Below, piece by piece: positions 35,438-45,336 of a stretch of 64,000 nt of DNA (position 1 is its first letter; every line of letters begins with the position of its first letter). Below the pieces are notes generated by a model. It was not told where the DNA came from, did not search any database, and saw only the letters and a list, made by a program, of their open reading frames with translations. This DNA comes from G963662905 sp963662905 (GTDB taxonomy: Bacteria; Bacteroidota; Bacteroidia; Bacteroidales; WRLA01): assembly GCA_963662905.2 (NCBI GenBank), contig CAXXFD010000003.1, forward strand, positions 1,488,001 to 1,552,000, written 5' to 3'. A program made the translations under genes and the position numbers.

Positions 35438-37128
35438 TGAGCAAGAAACTGATCAACGGCATATTATTCATTGTTGGACTTGGGATTTTAGCGCTCATGG
35501 CCTGGAATTTTGGCTGGGAAAACATCCTGCAAAATATCCAAAAAACCGGCTGGTGGTTTATACCTGTAATTGCCACATGGATCCCTGTTTACCTGATGAA
35601 CACCCGCGCCTGGCAGATAATCCTGGCGCAGGGAAAAATCAGTTTTATGAAATTGTTTTCTTACAGCATCACCGGTTTTGCCCTCAATTATATAACACCT
35701 GTTGTAGGGCTAGGCGGCGAACCGTATAAAGTAATGCTCATCAAGGATCGCTATGGCATTGAAAAATCGACATCCAGCATTGTGCTTTACAATATGCTGC
35801 ATATGCTGTCGCATTTCTTTTTCTGGCTCACAGCTGTATTGATGATTGTTTTTGTAAACACCTTTGATACAGCAACATACATTATACTGACCATCAGCTT
35901 TTTGATTATCCTCGGCCTGATTATCCTTTTTTATGCCGGTCATCGCAAAGGAGTTATCTTTTTATTTTTGAAAATCCTGGGCAGTATTCCGGGCCTTAAA
36001 AAGATGATCGCAAGGCTCAGGGAACACAATGATGCACAACTGCGCCATACCGATGAACTCATAATCGAGCTTTACAACAAAAGACGGGGCGCTTTTTACC
36101 GTGCCCTTTTTTGGGAATACCTGGCGCGCATCGTCAGCTCTGCAGAATTTTACTTCATCATGAAAGCAATTTCCATTGATGTCAGTTTCTTTGAGGCAAT
36201 TTACATCAGTGCGGGCAGTAGCCTGATTGCCAATATATTTTTCTTTATCCCGCTTCAGCTAGGAACACGTGAAAGCGGATTATATCTTGTTTTTCAAAGT
36301 CTTGGACTCACTGCATCAACCGGAATTTTTGTAAGCCTGGTTACCCGCATACGGGAATTTTTCTGGATTCTGGTCGGGCTTATTTTGTCGCGATTTCACA
36401 TAAACAAAACACAGGAAATGAAGAAACTAAAGGTAAAAAACATACTATTTGATTTTGGCGGGACGCTGGACACCAACGGCATACATTGGAGTGAAATGTT
36501 CTGGGACGCCTATGTGGCCAGCGGAGCCAATGTAGAAAAACCGGCATATGAAAAAGCATATGTGCAAGCCAATAAAGAACTGGTGCAAGGCCATGTAAAA
36601 GCCGATTTTGATTTCCATGACACCATTAGCACCCAAATCCGCTTGCAGCTTGAAAACCTGGCCAAATACCATAAAATTACTGCCGGCAGCATTAGTATGA
36701 TGCAGCAAAAAATCACTGACCTCTGCTATCAAAAAGTAGAAGAAAATATTGAAAACAGCAGGAAAATCCTGACGAAGCTTAAATCAAGGAATTACCGTTT
36801 GGGGCTGGTTTCCAATTTTCATGGCAATATGCCCACGGTTTTGCATAAGTTCGGGCTCACTCAGTTTTTCGATGTAATTGTGGACAGCACACTGGCCGGG
36901 GTCAGCAAGCCCGATCCGGAAATTTTCCGCAAGGCGCTAAACGAAATGGACATCAAAGCAGAAGAAACAGCAGTTGTCGGCGATTCCTACACCCGCGACA
37001 TTGAAGCCTCCCGCAAGGCCGGTTGCAAAACAATCTGGCTCAAAGGGCGTTCCTGGAAAGCCTGGTCGGGCAATGAAACAGCCGATATTATTACAGACGA
37101 CATAACAAAATTACTCAACATATTGTAA
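35437..37128 (+). CDS. Flippase-like membrane domain fused to HAD phosphatase
   Basis: 563 residues from the ATG at 35437, overlapping the previous stop. A longer frame upstream is out of context. Residues 1-~325 are a polytopic lysylphosphatidylglycerol-synthase-TM/UPF0104-type domain with the family stretch NYITPVVGLGGEPYK and PLQLGTRESGLYLVF, associated with lipid translocation. Residues ~333-563 are a HAD-superfamily hydrolase: DFGGTLDTNG (nucleophile Asp; the +2 Asp is Gly), SNFHG, then KPDPEIF and VVGDSYTRDI. There is no stop between the parts, though Met at the junction (MKKLKVKNILFD) could be an internal start. A membrane-linked phosphatase removing the phosphate from an inositol lipid, plus its flipping, is the inferred role. 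Confidence 0.85.
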   Translation: MSKKLINGILFIVGLGILALMAWNFGWENILQNIQKTGWWFIPVIATWIPVYLMNTRAWQIILAQGKISFMKLFSYSITGFALNYITPVVGLGGEPYKVMLIKDRYGIEKSTSSIVLYNMLHMLSHFFFWLTAVLMIVFVNTFDTATYIILTISFLIILGLIILFYAGHRKGVIFLFLKILGSIPGLKKMIARLREHNDAQLRHTDELIIELYNKRRGAFYRALFWEYLARIVSSAEFYFIMKAISIDVSFFEAIYISAGSSLIANIFFFIPLQLGTRESGLYLVFQSLGLTASTGIFVSLVTRIREFFWILVGLILSRFHINKTQEMKKLKVKNILFDFGGTLDTNGIHWSEMFWDAYVASGANVEKPAYEKAYVQANKELVQGHVKADFDFHDTISTQIRLQLENLAKYHKITAGSISMMQQKITDLCYQKVEENIENSRKILTKLKSRNYRLGLVSNFHGNMPTVLHKFGLTQFFDVIVDSTLAGVSKPDPEIFRKALNEMDIKAEETAVVGDSYTRDIEASRKAGCKTIWLKGRSWKAWSGNETADIITDDITKLLNIL

Positions 37129-37145
37129 ACCTTAATTTTAAACAG

Positions 37146-38462
37146 ATGGAAAAGATACCTGAAAAACCTAAAGGGAAACTCGGTGTGCTCGTAGTAGGGC
37201 TCAACGGTGCCGTTTCTACAACCTTTGTTGCAGGAACCATCTCAGTGCGCAACGGACATTCTGTACCGGTTGGATCACTGACACAAATGAACACAATTCG
37301 CATTGGCAAACGTGCTGATGAAAACTTTCCAAAAATCAAGGATTTTGTGCCATTGCACGACATAAATGATATTATTTTTGGTGGCTGGGACATCATGGAT
37401 CAGGACCTCTATGAAGCTTGCAAAGTATCACAGGTTCTCAGCAACGAACATCTCGACCAGATCAAAGATGAGCTTTCGGCTTTACGCCCGATGAAGGCCG
37501 TTTTCGATAAAAACTACGTAAAACGCCTTGATGGCGAGTGGGTTAAGAAAGCTCCAAGCAAATGGGAGCTGACACAAATGCTTCGCGATGACATCAAGCA
37601 GTTTAAAGCCGATAACAATTGCGAAGATATGATCGTGGTTTGGTGCGGCAGTACCGAAGTATTCCTGAAAGCCTCCGAAGTGCACAGCAGCCTGGCCAAT
37701 TTCGAAGAAGGCCTGCGTTCAAATGATGAGCACATCAGCCCAAGTATGATGTATGCCTATGCAGCAATTGCCGAGGGCGTTCCGTATATCAATGGCGCTC
37801 CGAACCTCACCATCGACATGCCGGCCATCATGGAACTGGCTGAGAAAAACCACATGCCCATTGCCGGAAAAGATTTCAAAACCGGACAAACCATGGTAAA
37901 AACCATCATTGCGCCTATGATTAAAATGCGCATGTTGGGCCTCAACGGATGGTTCTCTACCAACATCCTCGGAAACCGCGACGGTGAAGTACTGGACGAT
38001 CCGGGTTCTTTTAAAACCAAAGAAGAAAGCAAGCTGAGCGTTATCGACAGCATCCTGCAGCCCGAACTTTATCCGGAACTCTACAAAGACTACTACCACA
38101 AGGTACGTATCAATTATTATCCGCCACGCCGCGACAATAAAGAAGGCTGGGACAATATCGACATCTTCGGATGGATGGGTTATCCTATGCAGCTCAAAAT
38201 CGATTTCCTTTGCCGCGACTCCATTTTGGCAGCACCGATTGTCCTCGACCTCGTACTGCTGATGGACCTTTCAAAACGCGTTGGTTTCGAAGGAATCCAG
38301 GAATGGCTTTCTTTCTACTTCAAGAGCCCGATGCATTCAGAGGGTGTTGTTCCTGAGCACGATCTCTTCATACAGCAGGTGAAACTCAAAAACACCCTGC
38401 GCCAGATTATGAACGAAGATCCGATTGATCACCTTGATGAAAAAATCAAACTTTTTGAATAA
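37146..38462 (+). CDS. ino1: Myo-inositol-1-phosphate synthase
   Basis: 438 residues, cytosolic. It converts glucose-6-phosphate to inositol-3-phosphate using bound NAD. The Rossmann start is GVLVVGLNGAVSTTFVAG. The family core is PYINGAPNLTIDMPAI, PIAGKDFKTGQTMVKT and LNGWFSTNILGNRDG, including the catalytic Lys region. It then has KVRINYYPPRRDNKEGWDNIDIFGWMG and DFLCRDSILAAPIVLDL. It closes the TetR-led operon, 17 bases after the flippase-HAD gene. This synthase is the firmest evidence that the cluster makes an inositol product. Confidence 0.97.
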   Translation: MEKIPEKPKGKLGVLVVGLNGAVSTTFVAGTISVRNGHSVPVGSLTQMNTIRIGKRADENFPKIKDFVPLHDINDIIFGGWDIMDQDLYEACKVSQVLSNEHLDQIKDELSALRPMKAVFDKNYVKRLDGEWVKKAPSKWELTQMLRDDIKQFKADNNCEDMIVVWCGSTEVFLKASEVHSSLANFEEGLRSNDEHISPSMMYAYAAIAEGVPYINGAPNLTIDMPAIMELAEKNHMPIAGKDFKTGQTMVKTIIAPMIKMRMLGLNGWFSTNILGNRDGEVLDDPGSFKTKEESKLSVIDSILQPELYPELYKDYYHKVRINYYPPRRDNKEGWDNIDIFGWMGYPMQLKIDFLCRDSILAAPIVLDLVLLMDLSKRVGFEGIQEWLSFYFKSPMHSEGVVPEHDLFIQQVKLKNTLRQIMNEDPIDHLDEKIKLFE

Positions 38463-38484
38463 TCTTTGATTCAAACATAATTAT

Positions 38485-38523
38485 AAACCGGGTTTCCAGC
38501 TATGGCAGGATATCCGGTTTTTT
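38485..38523 (+). terminator. Terminator of the inositol operon
   Basis: AAACCGG (38485-38491) pairs with CCGGTTT (38514-38520), followed by a T run; the 22-base loop has minor internal pairing. Confidence 0.62.
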
Positions 38524-38569
38524 CATATTAAGGGCAATTAGATTATATTAGCCGGATAAAACATCTACA

Positions 38570-41143
38570 ATGAAAAAACATTCCACCACCCTTATCTCGT
38601 TGCTTATTCTGGCATTATTTGCGGGATTTGGCAGCATCAAAGCACAAAACATTGACTCCTGGCTGATTTCGGAACAGTTCCGGATCATCAAACCTGCTTT
38701 TGATACAGTAAAAAACATCAAGGAAAAAACCTTTGAAGAAAAAGACCTCCTGAGCAATGATTTTATTGAAATCAACAACATCAGGCCCTTCATCAGCAAA
38801 AGCATGCAAATGGGCAAAAGTGGTGGATTATCCTGGAAAAAGATTTCAACTGCGGATTCCAGCGGAATTTTGCTTAGCCACGACAGCAATAAATGGCATA
38901 TCCAATATCTGGCAAGCTATTTTTATAGTCCGGAATTTACGAAAACTACCATTGAAGCAGAAAGCCATTTTATGTTGGAGGCTTATGTGGATGGAGAAAA
39001 AATATTCAGCAAAAACAGTTGTGAAGCCGATACGCTAGATGCAGGATCCAAAAGCAAAGAACTGAAGCTGATGCAAGGCAAGCATCTGCTGCTGATCAAG
39101 CTTCTTTTGCCCGAAGGCCGAAAGGAAAGCAAGCTGCGCGCTTCCGCGGAATCGGATGCCCAACTGGAAATCAGCCTGAACCCTGAATCCTATATGGACA
39201 TTGAGCACCTGATGAACGGCAAGAATGTCCAAAATATCAGTATCTCGCCCAAAGGGGATTATTACTATATCAGCTATAGCGAGACGTACCCACCGGAAGG
39301 CAAAAGCAAATCATGGTCTGAAATACGCAAAACCGCCACGAACGAATTGGTGGAAGCCTTCATTACCGATACGCCTTCATCAACAAACTGGATCCCAAAA
39401 AGCAATACTTTCAGTTTTGTTCAGAAATCAGGTGAGGAGCATCATTTGATGGCATTTGATCCCGAATGGCAGAGCTATAAAAAACTGGCGACCGGTTCCG
39501 ATGAAATATACGGCTATAACTGGTCTCCCAATGGCGATTTCATTATTTTTTCCAGTAGTGATAAAGCAGATGAAAACAAGAGCGGCCTTAAAAAACTCGA
39601 AGGCATGCCCGACCACTGGCCATGGTGGCGCAACCGTTATCAGCTCAACATTTTGTTTATCGAAAACGGTATGCAGCAACGCCTGACACACGGCAATTTG
39701 TCAGCCGGCCTACAGGATATTTCTCCCGATGGCACAAAAATCCTTTTCAGTACCAGCAGCCCGGATTTCACTCAACGGCCTTACTCGGTGCAAAAGCTGT
39801 ACGAAATGACACTTAGCACAGGCGAACTGAAAGAAATCTGGACAAAAAACTACAGCGGCAGCGTGCAATACAGCCCCGACGGCACAAAACTGCTTGTAAG
39901 CGGCAGCCCGGTACTGTTTGGCGATTTGGGCAAAAACCTAAGCAAAAAGCAAATCCCAAACGATTATGACACACAGGCTTACATCTATGATTTAGGCAGC
40001 GGAGAAGCTACTGCCATCAGCAAGGATTTTAAACCCAACATCCAGCGTGCTTACTGGAAAGAATTCGGTATTGTTTTCCTTGTTGAAGAAGAGAGCTACG
40101 ACAGGGTTTACACATACGACATCAACAGCAAGGAATATACACGTCAGAATATTGATGCCGACGTAGTTACAAGAATAAGCGTTTCCAACAAAGGGCAACT
40201 GGCCTGCATAGCCAACAGCATCAGCACACCGCCTTCTGCATTTACGGGGCAGCTTGATACCGATAATTTTCAAAGGATCTCAGCACCCTGGGAGGAAGAA
40301 TATCAGTTTGTAAAATTCGGGAAAACAGAAGACTGGAACTTCAAAAACAAAAAAGGCGTGGAAATCAAAGGCCGGGTTTATTATCCGCCCAATTTCGATG
40401 CCGCAAAAAAATATCCGGTCATTGTGTATTATTATGGAGGAACCAGTCCGGTAAACCGCAGCTTTGGCGGGCGCTACCCGAAAAACCTTTTCGCTGCAAT
40501 GGGTTATCTGGTGTATGTATTGCAACCCAGCGGAGCCACCGGTTTTGGACAAGAGTTTTCGGCCATGCATGTGAATAACTGGGGCATTACCGTTGCGGAT
40601 GAAATTATTAAAGGCACGAAAGAATTTTTAGCAGCACATCCCTTTGCTGATGCCAAAAAAGTCGGCTGCATGGGCGCATCGTATGGAGGTTTTATGACGA
40701 TGCTATTACAAACGCGCACCGATATATTTGCTGCAGCCATTGCGCATGCCGGAATCAGTTCCATTGCATCTTACTGGGGCGAAGGTTATTGGGGCTACCT
40801 TTACAGCTCTACTGCTACAGCCAACAGTTTCCCATGGAACAACAAAGAATTGTACGTGGAACAGAGCCCGCTTTATCATGCGGATAAAATACACACGCCC
40901 CTGCTGCTGCTGCACGGTAATTCCGACACCAACGTACCTCCCGGTGAAAGCCGACAGCTTTATGCCGCGCTGAAACTGCTCAACCGTCCGGTGGAACTCA
41001 TCGAAATCGACAAACAGGACCACCATATTGCAGATTACAAAAAGAGGATATTGTGGCAAAAGACCATTCTGGCCTGGTTCGACCGTTATTTGAAAGGGGA
41101 AAGCCAGTGGTGGGATGAGCTGTATCCTGAAAACCAATATTAA
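38570..41143 (+). CDS. Secreted prolyl-oligopeptidase-family (S9) peptidase
   Basis: 857 residues. A signal peptide (residues 1-~24, LISLLILALFAGFGSIKAQ) leads into a beta-propeller region (about 190-610) with Asp-Gly repeats such as SPDGTKILFS and SPDGTKLLVS. The alpha/beta hydrolase follows, with Ser704 in GASYGGF, Asp in HGNSDTNVPPGES and His in DKQDHHIADYKKR. It removes dipeptides or cleaves oligopeptides after proline or similar residues in the periplasm, a common Bacteroidota nutritional enzyme. It is a stand-alone gene between the inositol operon terminator and a bidirectional terminator. Confidence 0.92.
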   Translation: MKKHSTTLISLLILALFAGFGSIKAQNIDSWLISEQFRIIKPAFDTVKNIKEKTFEEKDLLSNDFIEINNIRPFISKSMQMGKSGGLSWKKISTADSSGILLSHDSNKWHIQYLASYFYSPEFTKTTIEAESHFMLEAYVDGEKIFSKNSCEADTLDAGSKSKELKLMQGKHLLLIKLLLPEGRKESKLRASAESDAQLEISLNPESYMDIEHLMNGKNVQNISISPKGDYYYISYSETYPPEGKSKSWSEIRKTATNELVEAFITDTPSSTNWIPKSNTFSFVQKSGEEHHLMAFDPEWQSYKKLATGSDEIYGYNWSPNGDFIIFSSSDKADENKSGLKKLEGMPDHWPWWRNRYQLNILFIENGMQQRLTHGNLSAGLQDISPDGTKILFSTSSPDFTQRPYSVQKLYEMTLSTGELKEIWTKNYSGSVQYSPDGTKLLVSGSPVLFGDLGKNLSKKQIPNDYDTQAYIYDLGSGEATAISKDFKPNIQRAYWKEFGIVFLVEEESYDRVYTYDINSKEYTRQNIDADVVTRISVSNKGQLACIANSISTPPSAFTGQLDTDNFQRISAPWEEEYQFVKFGKTEDWNFKNKKGVEIKGRVYYPPNFDAAKKYPVIVYYYGGTSPVNRSFGGRYPKNLFAAMGYLVYVLQPSGATGFGQEFSAMHVNNWGITVADEIIKGTKEFLAAHPFADAKKVGCMGASYGGFMTMLLQTRTDIFAAAIAHAGISSIASYWGEGYWGYLYSSTATANSFPWNNKELYVEQSPLYHADKIHTPLLLLHGNSDTNVPPGESRQLYAALKLLNRPVELIEIDKQDHHIADYKKRILWQKTILAWFDRYLKGESQWWDELYPENQY

Positions 41144-41146
41144 ACA

Positions 41147-41190
41147 AAATAAGCTTTTCCGGGATTGTGAAATTTCGGAAAAGCTTATTT
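41147..41190. terminator. Bidirectional terminator between convergent genes
   Basis: A perfect 15-bp stem, AAATAAGCTTTTCCG at 41147-41161 with its inverted copy at 41176-41190, around a 14-base loop. It serves the S9 peptidase and the convergent small secreted protein. Confidence 0.85.
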
Positions 41191-41256
41191 CTGCTCATCA
41201 CGGAAAATTAAAGCGAACACCGGTGTCCGTTATCGTACACTATACTATTTTTCCCG

Positions 41257-41796
41257 TTAATCCGGATATACCCGTTCGCGCACTATTTTTTCTGTTCCGA
41301 CGTCAACGCCCTCTAATTCAGCATATTGCACTTTAGTAAAGCTCGAGGGGTCGGATTGGATAAAGATTTTGTGTAAAATGGCAGGCTTTTTGTTAATCGG
41401 GATGCGGCAAACAGCTTTATTGTTTTCCATTGTGAGAGTAAGAGGGCGTTCTTTGAAAGCAACAAGATGCACCTGAAAAGTATTTTCGGCCGTTTTATCG
41501 AAATCATAGCCATAGGCAAATTTACGCTGGATAAAGCTTAGCCCGTCGCGCTTTCCGGGATCATCAGTACGGTTTATCCAGTACACTTTTATAGGGTCGG
41601 ACGGATTTATTTGTCCGGGCTTTTTATATTGCACGTCATAGCAAACAACATTTGTATTTTTGCTGCGTGCTATATAAAACAGGCGATCCGGCGACTGATC
41701 GGATTCGGACAGCGGTGGATCATCATGCTGTAATGGATTGCTTAGCTGAAAAAACATCAGCAGAATTAGCGCAATGGAAACAGGTTTTGAATACAT
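41257..41796 (-). CDS. Secreted DUF4833-like protein
   Basis: 179 residues. A signal peptide (MYSKPVSIALILLMFFQLSNP) is followed by a single beta-rich domain beginning DRLFYIARSKNTNVVCYDVQYK, with KVYWINRTDDPGK further on. This resembles the DUF4833 family of Bacteroidota, whose function is unknown. The mature protein has two Cys. A TATTTTTG box on the minus strand at 41811-41818 is a likely -7 element. It ends at the bidirectional terminator. The neighbouring DUF5686 gene is divergent, 48 bases away. Confidence 0.72.
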   Translation of the reverse strand: MYSKPVSIALILLMFFQLSNPLQHDDPPLSESDQSPDRLFYIARSKNTNVVCYDVQYKKPGQINPSDPIKVYWINRTDDPGKRDGLSFIQRKFAYGYDFDKTAENTFQVHLVAFKERPLTLTMENNKAVCRIPINKKPAILHKIFIQSDPSSFTKVQYAELEGVDVGTEKIVRERVYPD

Positions 41797-41844
41797 TTGT
41801 ATCTTTTTTGCAAAAATAGATTTAGAATTAGAATTGCATAACTC

Positions 41845-44397
41845 ATGCCAGAAATAAATTTAAGAAAGAAACTGACAGGCGGCCTGATTATTTTGGCCTT
41901 TCTTTTCATCGGCCGGCCTTTGCTGGCACAAGTTACGGAAATTAAAGGAAAAATTACCGATTCGGAAACAGCCGAGCCAATTCCTTTTGCCAATGTTTTT
42001 TTTCCGGGCACTACGGTTGGCGCAACAACCGACTTTGACGGGAACTACAGCATCACCACGCAAATGGCCGGCGATTCGCTAAAAGTTATGGTTGTTGGCT
42101 ATATCACCAAAGCCCGAAAAATTAAAAAAGGCCGCAATCAAACCCTTAATTTTCAGCTGCAGCCTACATCTTTTGAACTTGGCGAAGTACTGATCGAAGC
42201 AGGAGAAAACCCGGCACACCCCATAATCCGGGCCGCGCGGAAAAAGAAAAAATTCTACAATCAGGAACGCCTTGATGCCTATGAGTACAAAAGCTACGTG
42301 AAAGTGGACGTATCCATTGATAAAGTCAGCGAGAAATTCAAAAACTCGAAGGCCATGAGGCCCTTTAAGCATATTTTCGATAGTTTGGATGTGGCAGCCG
42401 GACGCGATGGTAAAGCAGTAATCCCATTCTTTATCAGCGAAAATATGGTAGAAAACTACTACCTCAAAAACCCAAAACGAGAAAAACAGGTGGTACACGC
42501 CAATAAACTGACCGGTCTTATCCTGGATAATACGCAGATAATTGAACGCTTCCTGGCACGCGCATTTCAGGATTACAACTTTAACGAAAACTGGGTCCGG
42601 ATTTTCGACCGAAACTTTATCAGTCCTCTGGCTTTAAGCGGGTTTGGATATTATGAATATTATATCATGGACACAGTCCTAATTGATCAGGACAGCTGTT
42701 TCAAAATTAAAGTTAAGCCAAAACGCCCTCAGGATTTGGCTTTTTACGGCAATATCTGGATAGCGGATTCTACCTTTGCCCTTCGCCGGCTCGATCTCGA
42801 AATCGGCAAATCGGCCAACCTTAACTTTATCGAACGATATAAGCTCCAACAGGATTATGATATGGTTGGCGACAGCGCTTATATGCCAATCCGCTCAAGG
42901 ATTCTTGTGGACATGGAGGAACTCAGCGATAACTCCATTGGGCTTATCGGAAAATTTTATGTCTCCAACAAAGATTATGTAGTCAACAAACCCTATGACC
43001 TTGATTTTTATAAAAAGAATGTGGAAATTGATCCCAATGCCCGCAATAAAAATGAGGTTTATTGGGATACCACGCGCCATAAAATGATTAACGATGTTGC
43101 GCAGGTGGAGCAATCCTATGCAGTTATCGACTCTATGCGGCAAAGCCCGCAAATCAGCCGTTTGCGTAAAATAATCCGTACGGTTTGGGATGGATATTAT
43201 ACTGTTGGCCCGGTGCAGTTTGGCCACTGGTTCACGCTTTTTGGTTATAACGAAATTGAAGGATTCCGTTTTCAGGGAACGGCACAGACTACCATTGATT
43301 TCAGCAAGAAATGGATTTTAAAAGGCTATGGTGCCTATGGCTTCAAAGATGAGAAATTCAAATATCTGGCTGAAGCCGAATACTTCCTCGACCGCGACCG
43401 CTGGCGAAAAATAGGTGGCCATATCCGATATGACATGGATCGGCTAGGAATCGACCGCGACTTCCTCGAATCGCACGTATTCCTTAATTTCATGTTTATG
43501 CTCTCCAACCAGTTTGGTTATTTGCAGCGCATGAGCCTTTCGCATGAATACCGTTTATGGTATGAAACCGACCACTGGCACGGCTGGAATTCCAAAATCA
43601 CGCTGAACCACAATGAATTTAATCCGCAAGGCGGTTATGTTTTTGCCTGGTATGATGACAAAGGCAATGTGCACGACAAATACAAAATCAGTAGTGTTAC
43701 ACTCATGACAAGCTACTCCAGCAAACGGGTTTGGCTAGTAGAAGACAACTGGCGCATGGGCATGGGCATGTTCAAGGCACCGGTATGGACTGCAAAACTG
43801 ACTTTAGGGTTTAAAAATGTTTTGGGCAGTGATTTTACCTTCCAGAAAATATCCCTAAACGTGCGCCGTAAATGGCAACTGGGATTATGGGGGCGCCTCG
43901 ATTATATCGTAGCCGCCAATAAAGTGTTTGGCAAGGTGCCTTATCCCGAAGCCAACATCCCGCAAGGAAACGAGCCTCCTTTTGCTTCCGAGCGCAGTTA
44001 TAACCTGATGAACTTCTTTGAATTTGTGGTGGACGAATCCGTGGAAGGTATTTTTCTCCATCACTTTAACGGACTGCTGCTCAACAGGATACCATTGATG
44101 AAGCGCCTGAAACTCCGTTCGATAGCAGGTTTCAACTTTGTGTGGGGACAATACAACGAGAAAAACTATATCCGCACCGAAGACAATCCGGAAGGTTTGC
44201 TGCCCCCTGAATATGAAGGCCGGCCACTTACCCAATTCAAGCAATTGAGTTGGGACAAACCCTATATGGAAGTGAGTTATGGCGTTGAAAATATTTTTAA
44301 AATATTCCGTATCCAGGCTATCCACAGGCTCAGCTACCTCGATGGCGATGATGCGAAAAACTTTGCCGTAAAGGCTTCCTTTACGATCTCTTTATAA
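41845..44397 (+). CDS. DUF5686 outer-membrane protein with carboxypeptidase-like domain
   Basis: 850 residues. After a signal peptide (~1-29, FLFIGRPLLAQ) comes a carboxypeptidase-regulatory-like beta-sandwich (about 33-115, IKGKITDSETAEPIPFANVFFPGTTVGATTDFDGNYSI). The remainder is the DUF5686 region (HPIIRAARKKKKFYNQ) and a C-terminal beta-barrel rich in aromatic strands, ending in FTISL, typical of outer-membrane barrels. These proteins are widespread in Bacteroidota and linked to surface or transport roles, but not firmly characterised. It precedes the ABC transporter by 12 bases, so co-transcription is likely. Confidence 0.87.
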   Translation: MPEINLRKKLTGGLIILAFLFIGRPLLAQVTEIKGKITDSETAEPIPFANVFFPGTTVGATTDFDGNYSITTQMAGDSLKVMVVGYITKARKIKKGRNQTLNFQLQPTSFELGEVLIEAGENPAHPIIRAARKKKKFYNQERLDAYEYKSYVKVDVSIDKVSEKFKNSKAMRPFKHIFDSLDVAAGRDGKAVIPFFISENMVENYYLKNPKREKQVVHANKLTGLILDNTQIIERFLARAFQDYNFNENWVRIFDRNFISPLALSGFGYYEYYIMDTVLIDQDSCFKIKVKPKRPQDLAFYGNIWIADSTFALRRLDLEIGKSANLNFIERYKLQQDYDMVGDSAYMPIRSRILVDMEELSDNSIGLIGKFYVSNKDYVVNKPYDLDFYKKNVEIDPNARNKNEVYWDTTRHKMINDVAQVEQSYAVIDSMRQSPQISRLRKIIRTVWDGYYTVGPVQFGHWFTLFGYNEIEGFRFQGTAQTTIDFSKKWILKGYGAYGFKDEKFKYLAEAEYFLDRDRWRKIGGHIRYDMDRLGIDRDFLESHVFLNFMFMLSNQFGYLQRMSLSHEYRLWYETDHWHGWNSKITLNHNEFNPQGGYVFAWYDDKGNVHDKYKISSVTLMTSYSSKRVWLVEDNWRMGMGMFKAPVWTAKLTLGFKNVLGSDFTFQKISLNVRRKWQLGLWGRLDYIVAANKVFGKVPYPEANIPQGNEPPFASERSYNLMNFFEFVVDESVEGIFLHHFNGLLLNRIPLMKRLKLRSIAGFNFVWGQYNEKNYIRTEDNPEGLLPPEYEGRPLTQFKQLSWDKPYMEVSYGVENIFKIFRIQAIHRLSYLDGDDAKNFAVKASFTISL

Positions 44398-44409
44398 AAA
44401 CACCCAATT

Positions 44410-45300
44410 ATGGAAGAAATCCTCAGCATTAATAAACTCAGCAAACGTTTCGGCTCCATAAAAGCCGTGGATCAACTGAGTTTAAAAGTGAACAGAGGGG
44501 ATATTTATGGTTTTCTTGGCCCAAACGGCAGCGGAAAAACTACTACCCTTGGTATGCTCACCGACGTTGTAAAATCTGATAGCGGTAGTTTTCAATGGTT
44601 TGGAGAAACCCCAACCCACAACCACCGAAAAAAAATCGGCACAATCCTGGAGCAGCCCCTCTTCTACCCTTACTTATCAGGATACAGAAACCTGCAGGTA
44701 ATCGCCGATATCAAAAAAGCACCACAAAGCCAGATTATGGAAGTCCTGGATACCGTGAACCTGAAATCACGCGCTGCCAGTAAATTCCAAACCTATTCGC
44801 TGGGCATGAAACAGCGTCTGGCCCTGGCCGCAGCACTTTTGGGCGCCCCGGAAGTACTGATTCTCGACGAACCCACAAACGGGCTTGATCCTCAAGGTAT
44901 TGCATACACCCGCGAGCTGATCCTGAAAATTGCTGAAAAAGGCATCACCATCATTCTGGCCAGCCACCTTTTGGATGAAGTACAAAAACTCTGCACCCAT
45001 GTCTGCGTTTTGCGCAATGGCAAAAAACTCTTCGACGGACCGGTTGAGGAAGTGCTCAACGATAAAGCCAGCCTCGAACTGGCTGCCGACAACCTCAATC
45101 TGCTAAAAATAGCCTGTGAGGAAAGCGGTATCTTTACCACTGTTACCGAAGATAAAGGACTGATAAAGGTCCACGCTTCCGAAGATCTCGACCCGGCTGC
45201 CATCAACAAAATGATGTTTGAACGGGGCATTATACTCAAGCATATCGCATTGAAAAAGAAAAGCCTGGAAGAACATTTCCTCGACATCACTTCCAAATAA
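44410..45300 (+). CDS. ABC transporter ATP-binding protein
   Basis: 296 residues. Walker A is GPNGSGKTT (about 38-46), the signature YSLGMKQRLALA replaces LSGGQ, and Walker B is VLILDEPTNGLDPQG. The H-loop is ILASHLLDEV. The C-terminal ~70 residues (TEDKGLIKVHASEDL...EEHFLDIT) match the drug/lantibiotic-type subfamily of ABC-2 exporters. It pairs with the permease 36 bases downstream. Substrate unknown. Confidence 0.93.
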   Translation: MEEILSINKLSKRFGSIKAVDQLSLKVNRGDIYGFLGPNGSGKTTTLGMLTDVVKSDSGSFQWFGETPTHNHRKKIGTILEQPLFYPYLSGYRNLQVIADIKKAPQSQIMEVLDTVNLKSRAASKFQTYSLGMKQRLALAAALLGAPEVLILDEPTNGLDPQGIAYTRELILKIAEKGITIILASHLLDEVQKLCTHVCVLRNGKKLFDGPVEEVLNDKASLELAADNLNLLKIACEESGIFTTVTEDKGLIKVHASEDLDPAAINKMMFERGIILKHIALKKKSLEEHFLDITSK

Positions 45301-45336
45301 ACTTAAAGTATTTTCGCAAAACAAAGACCAATTACC

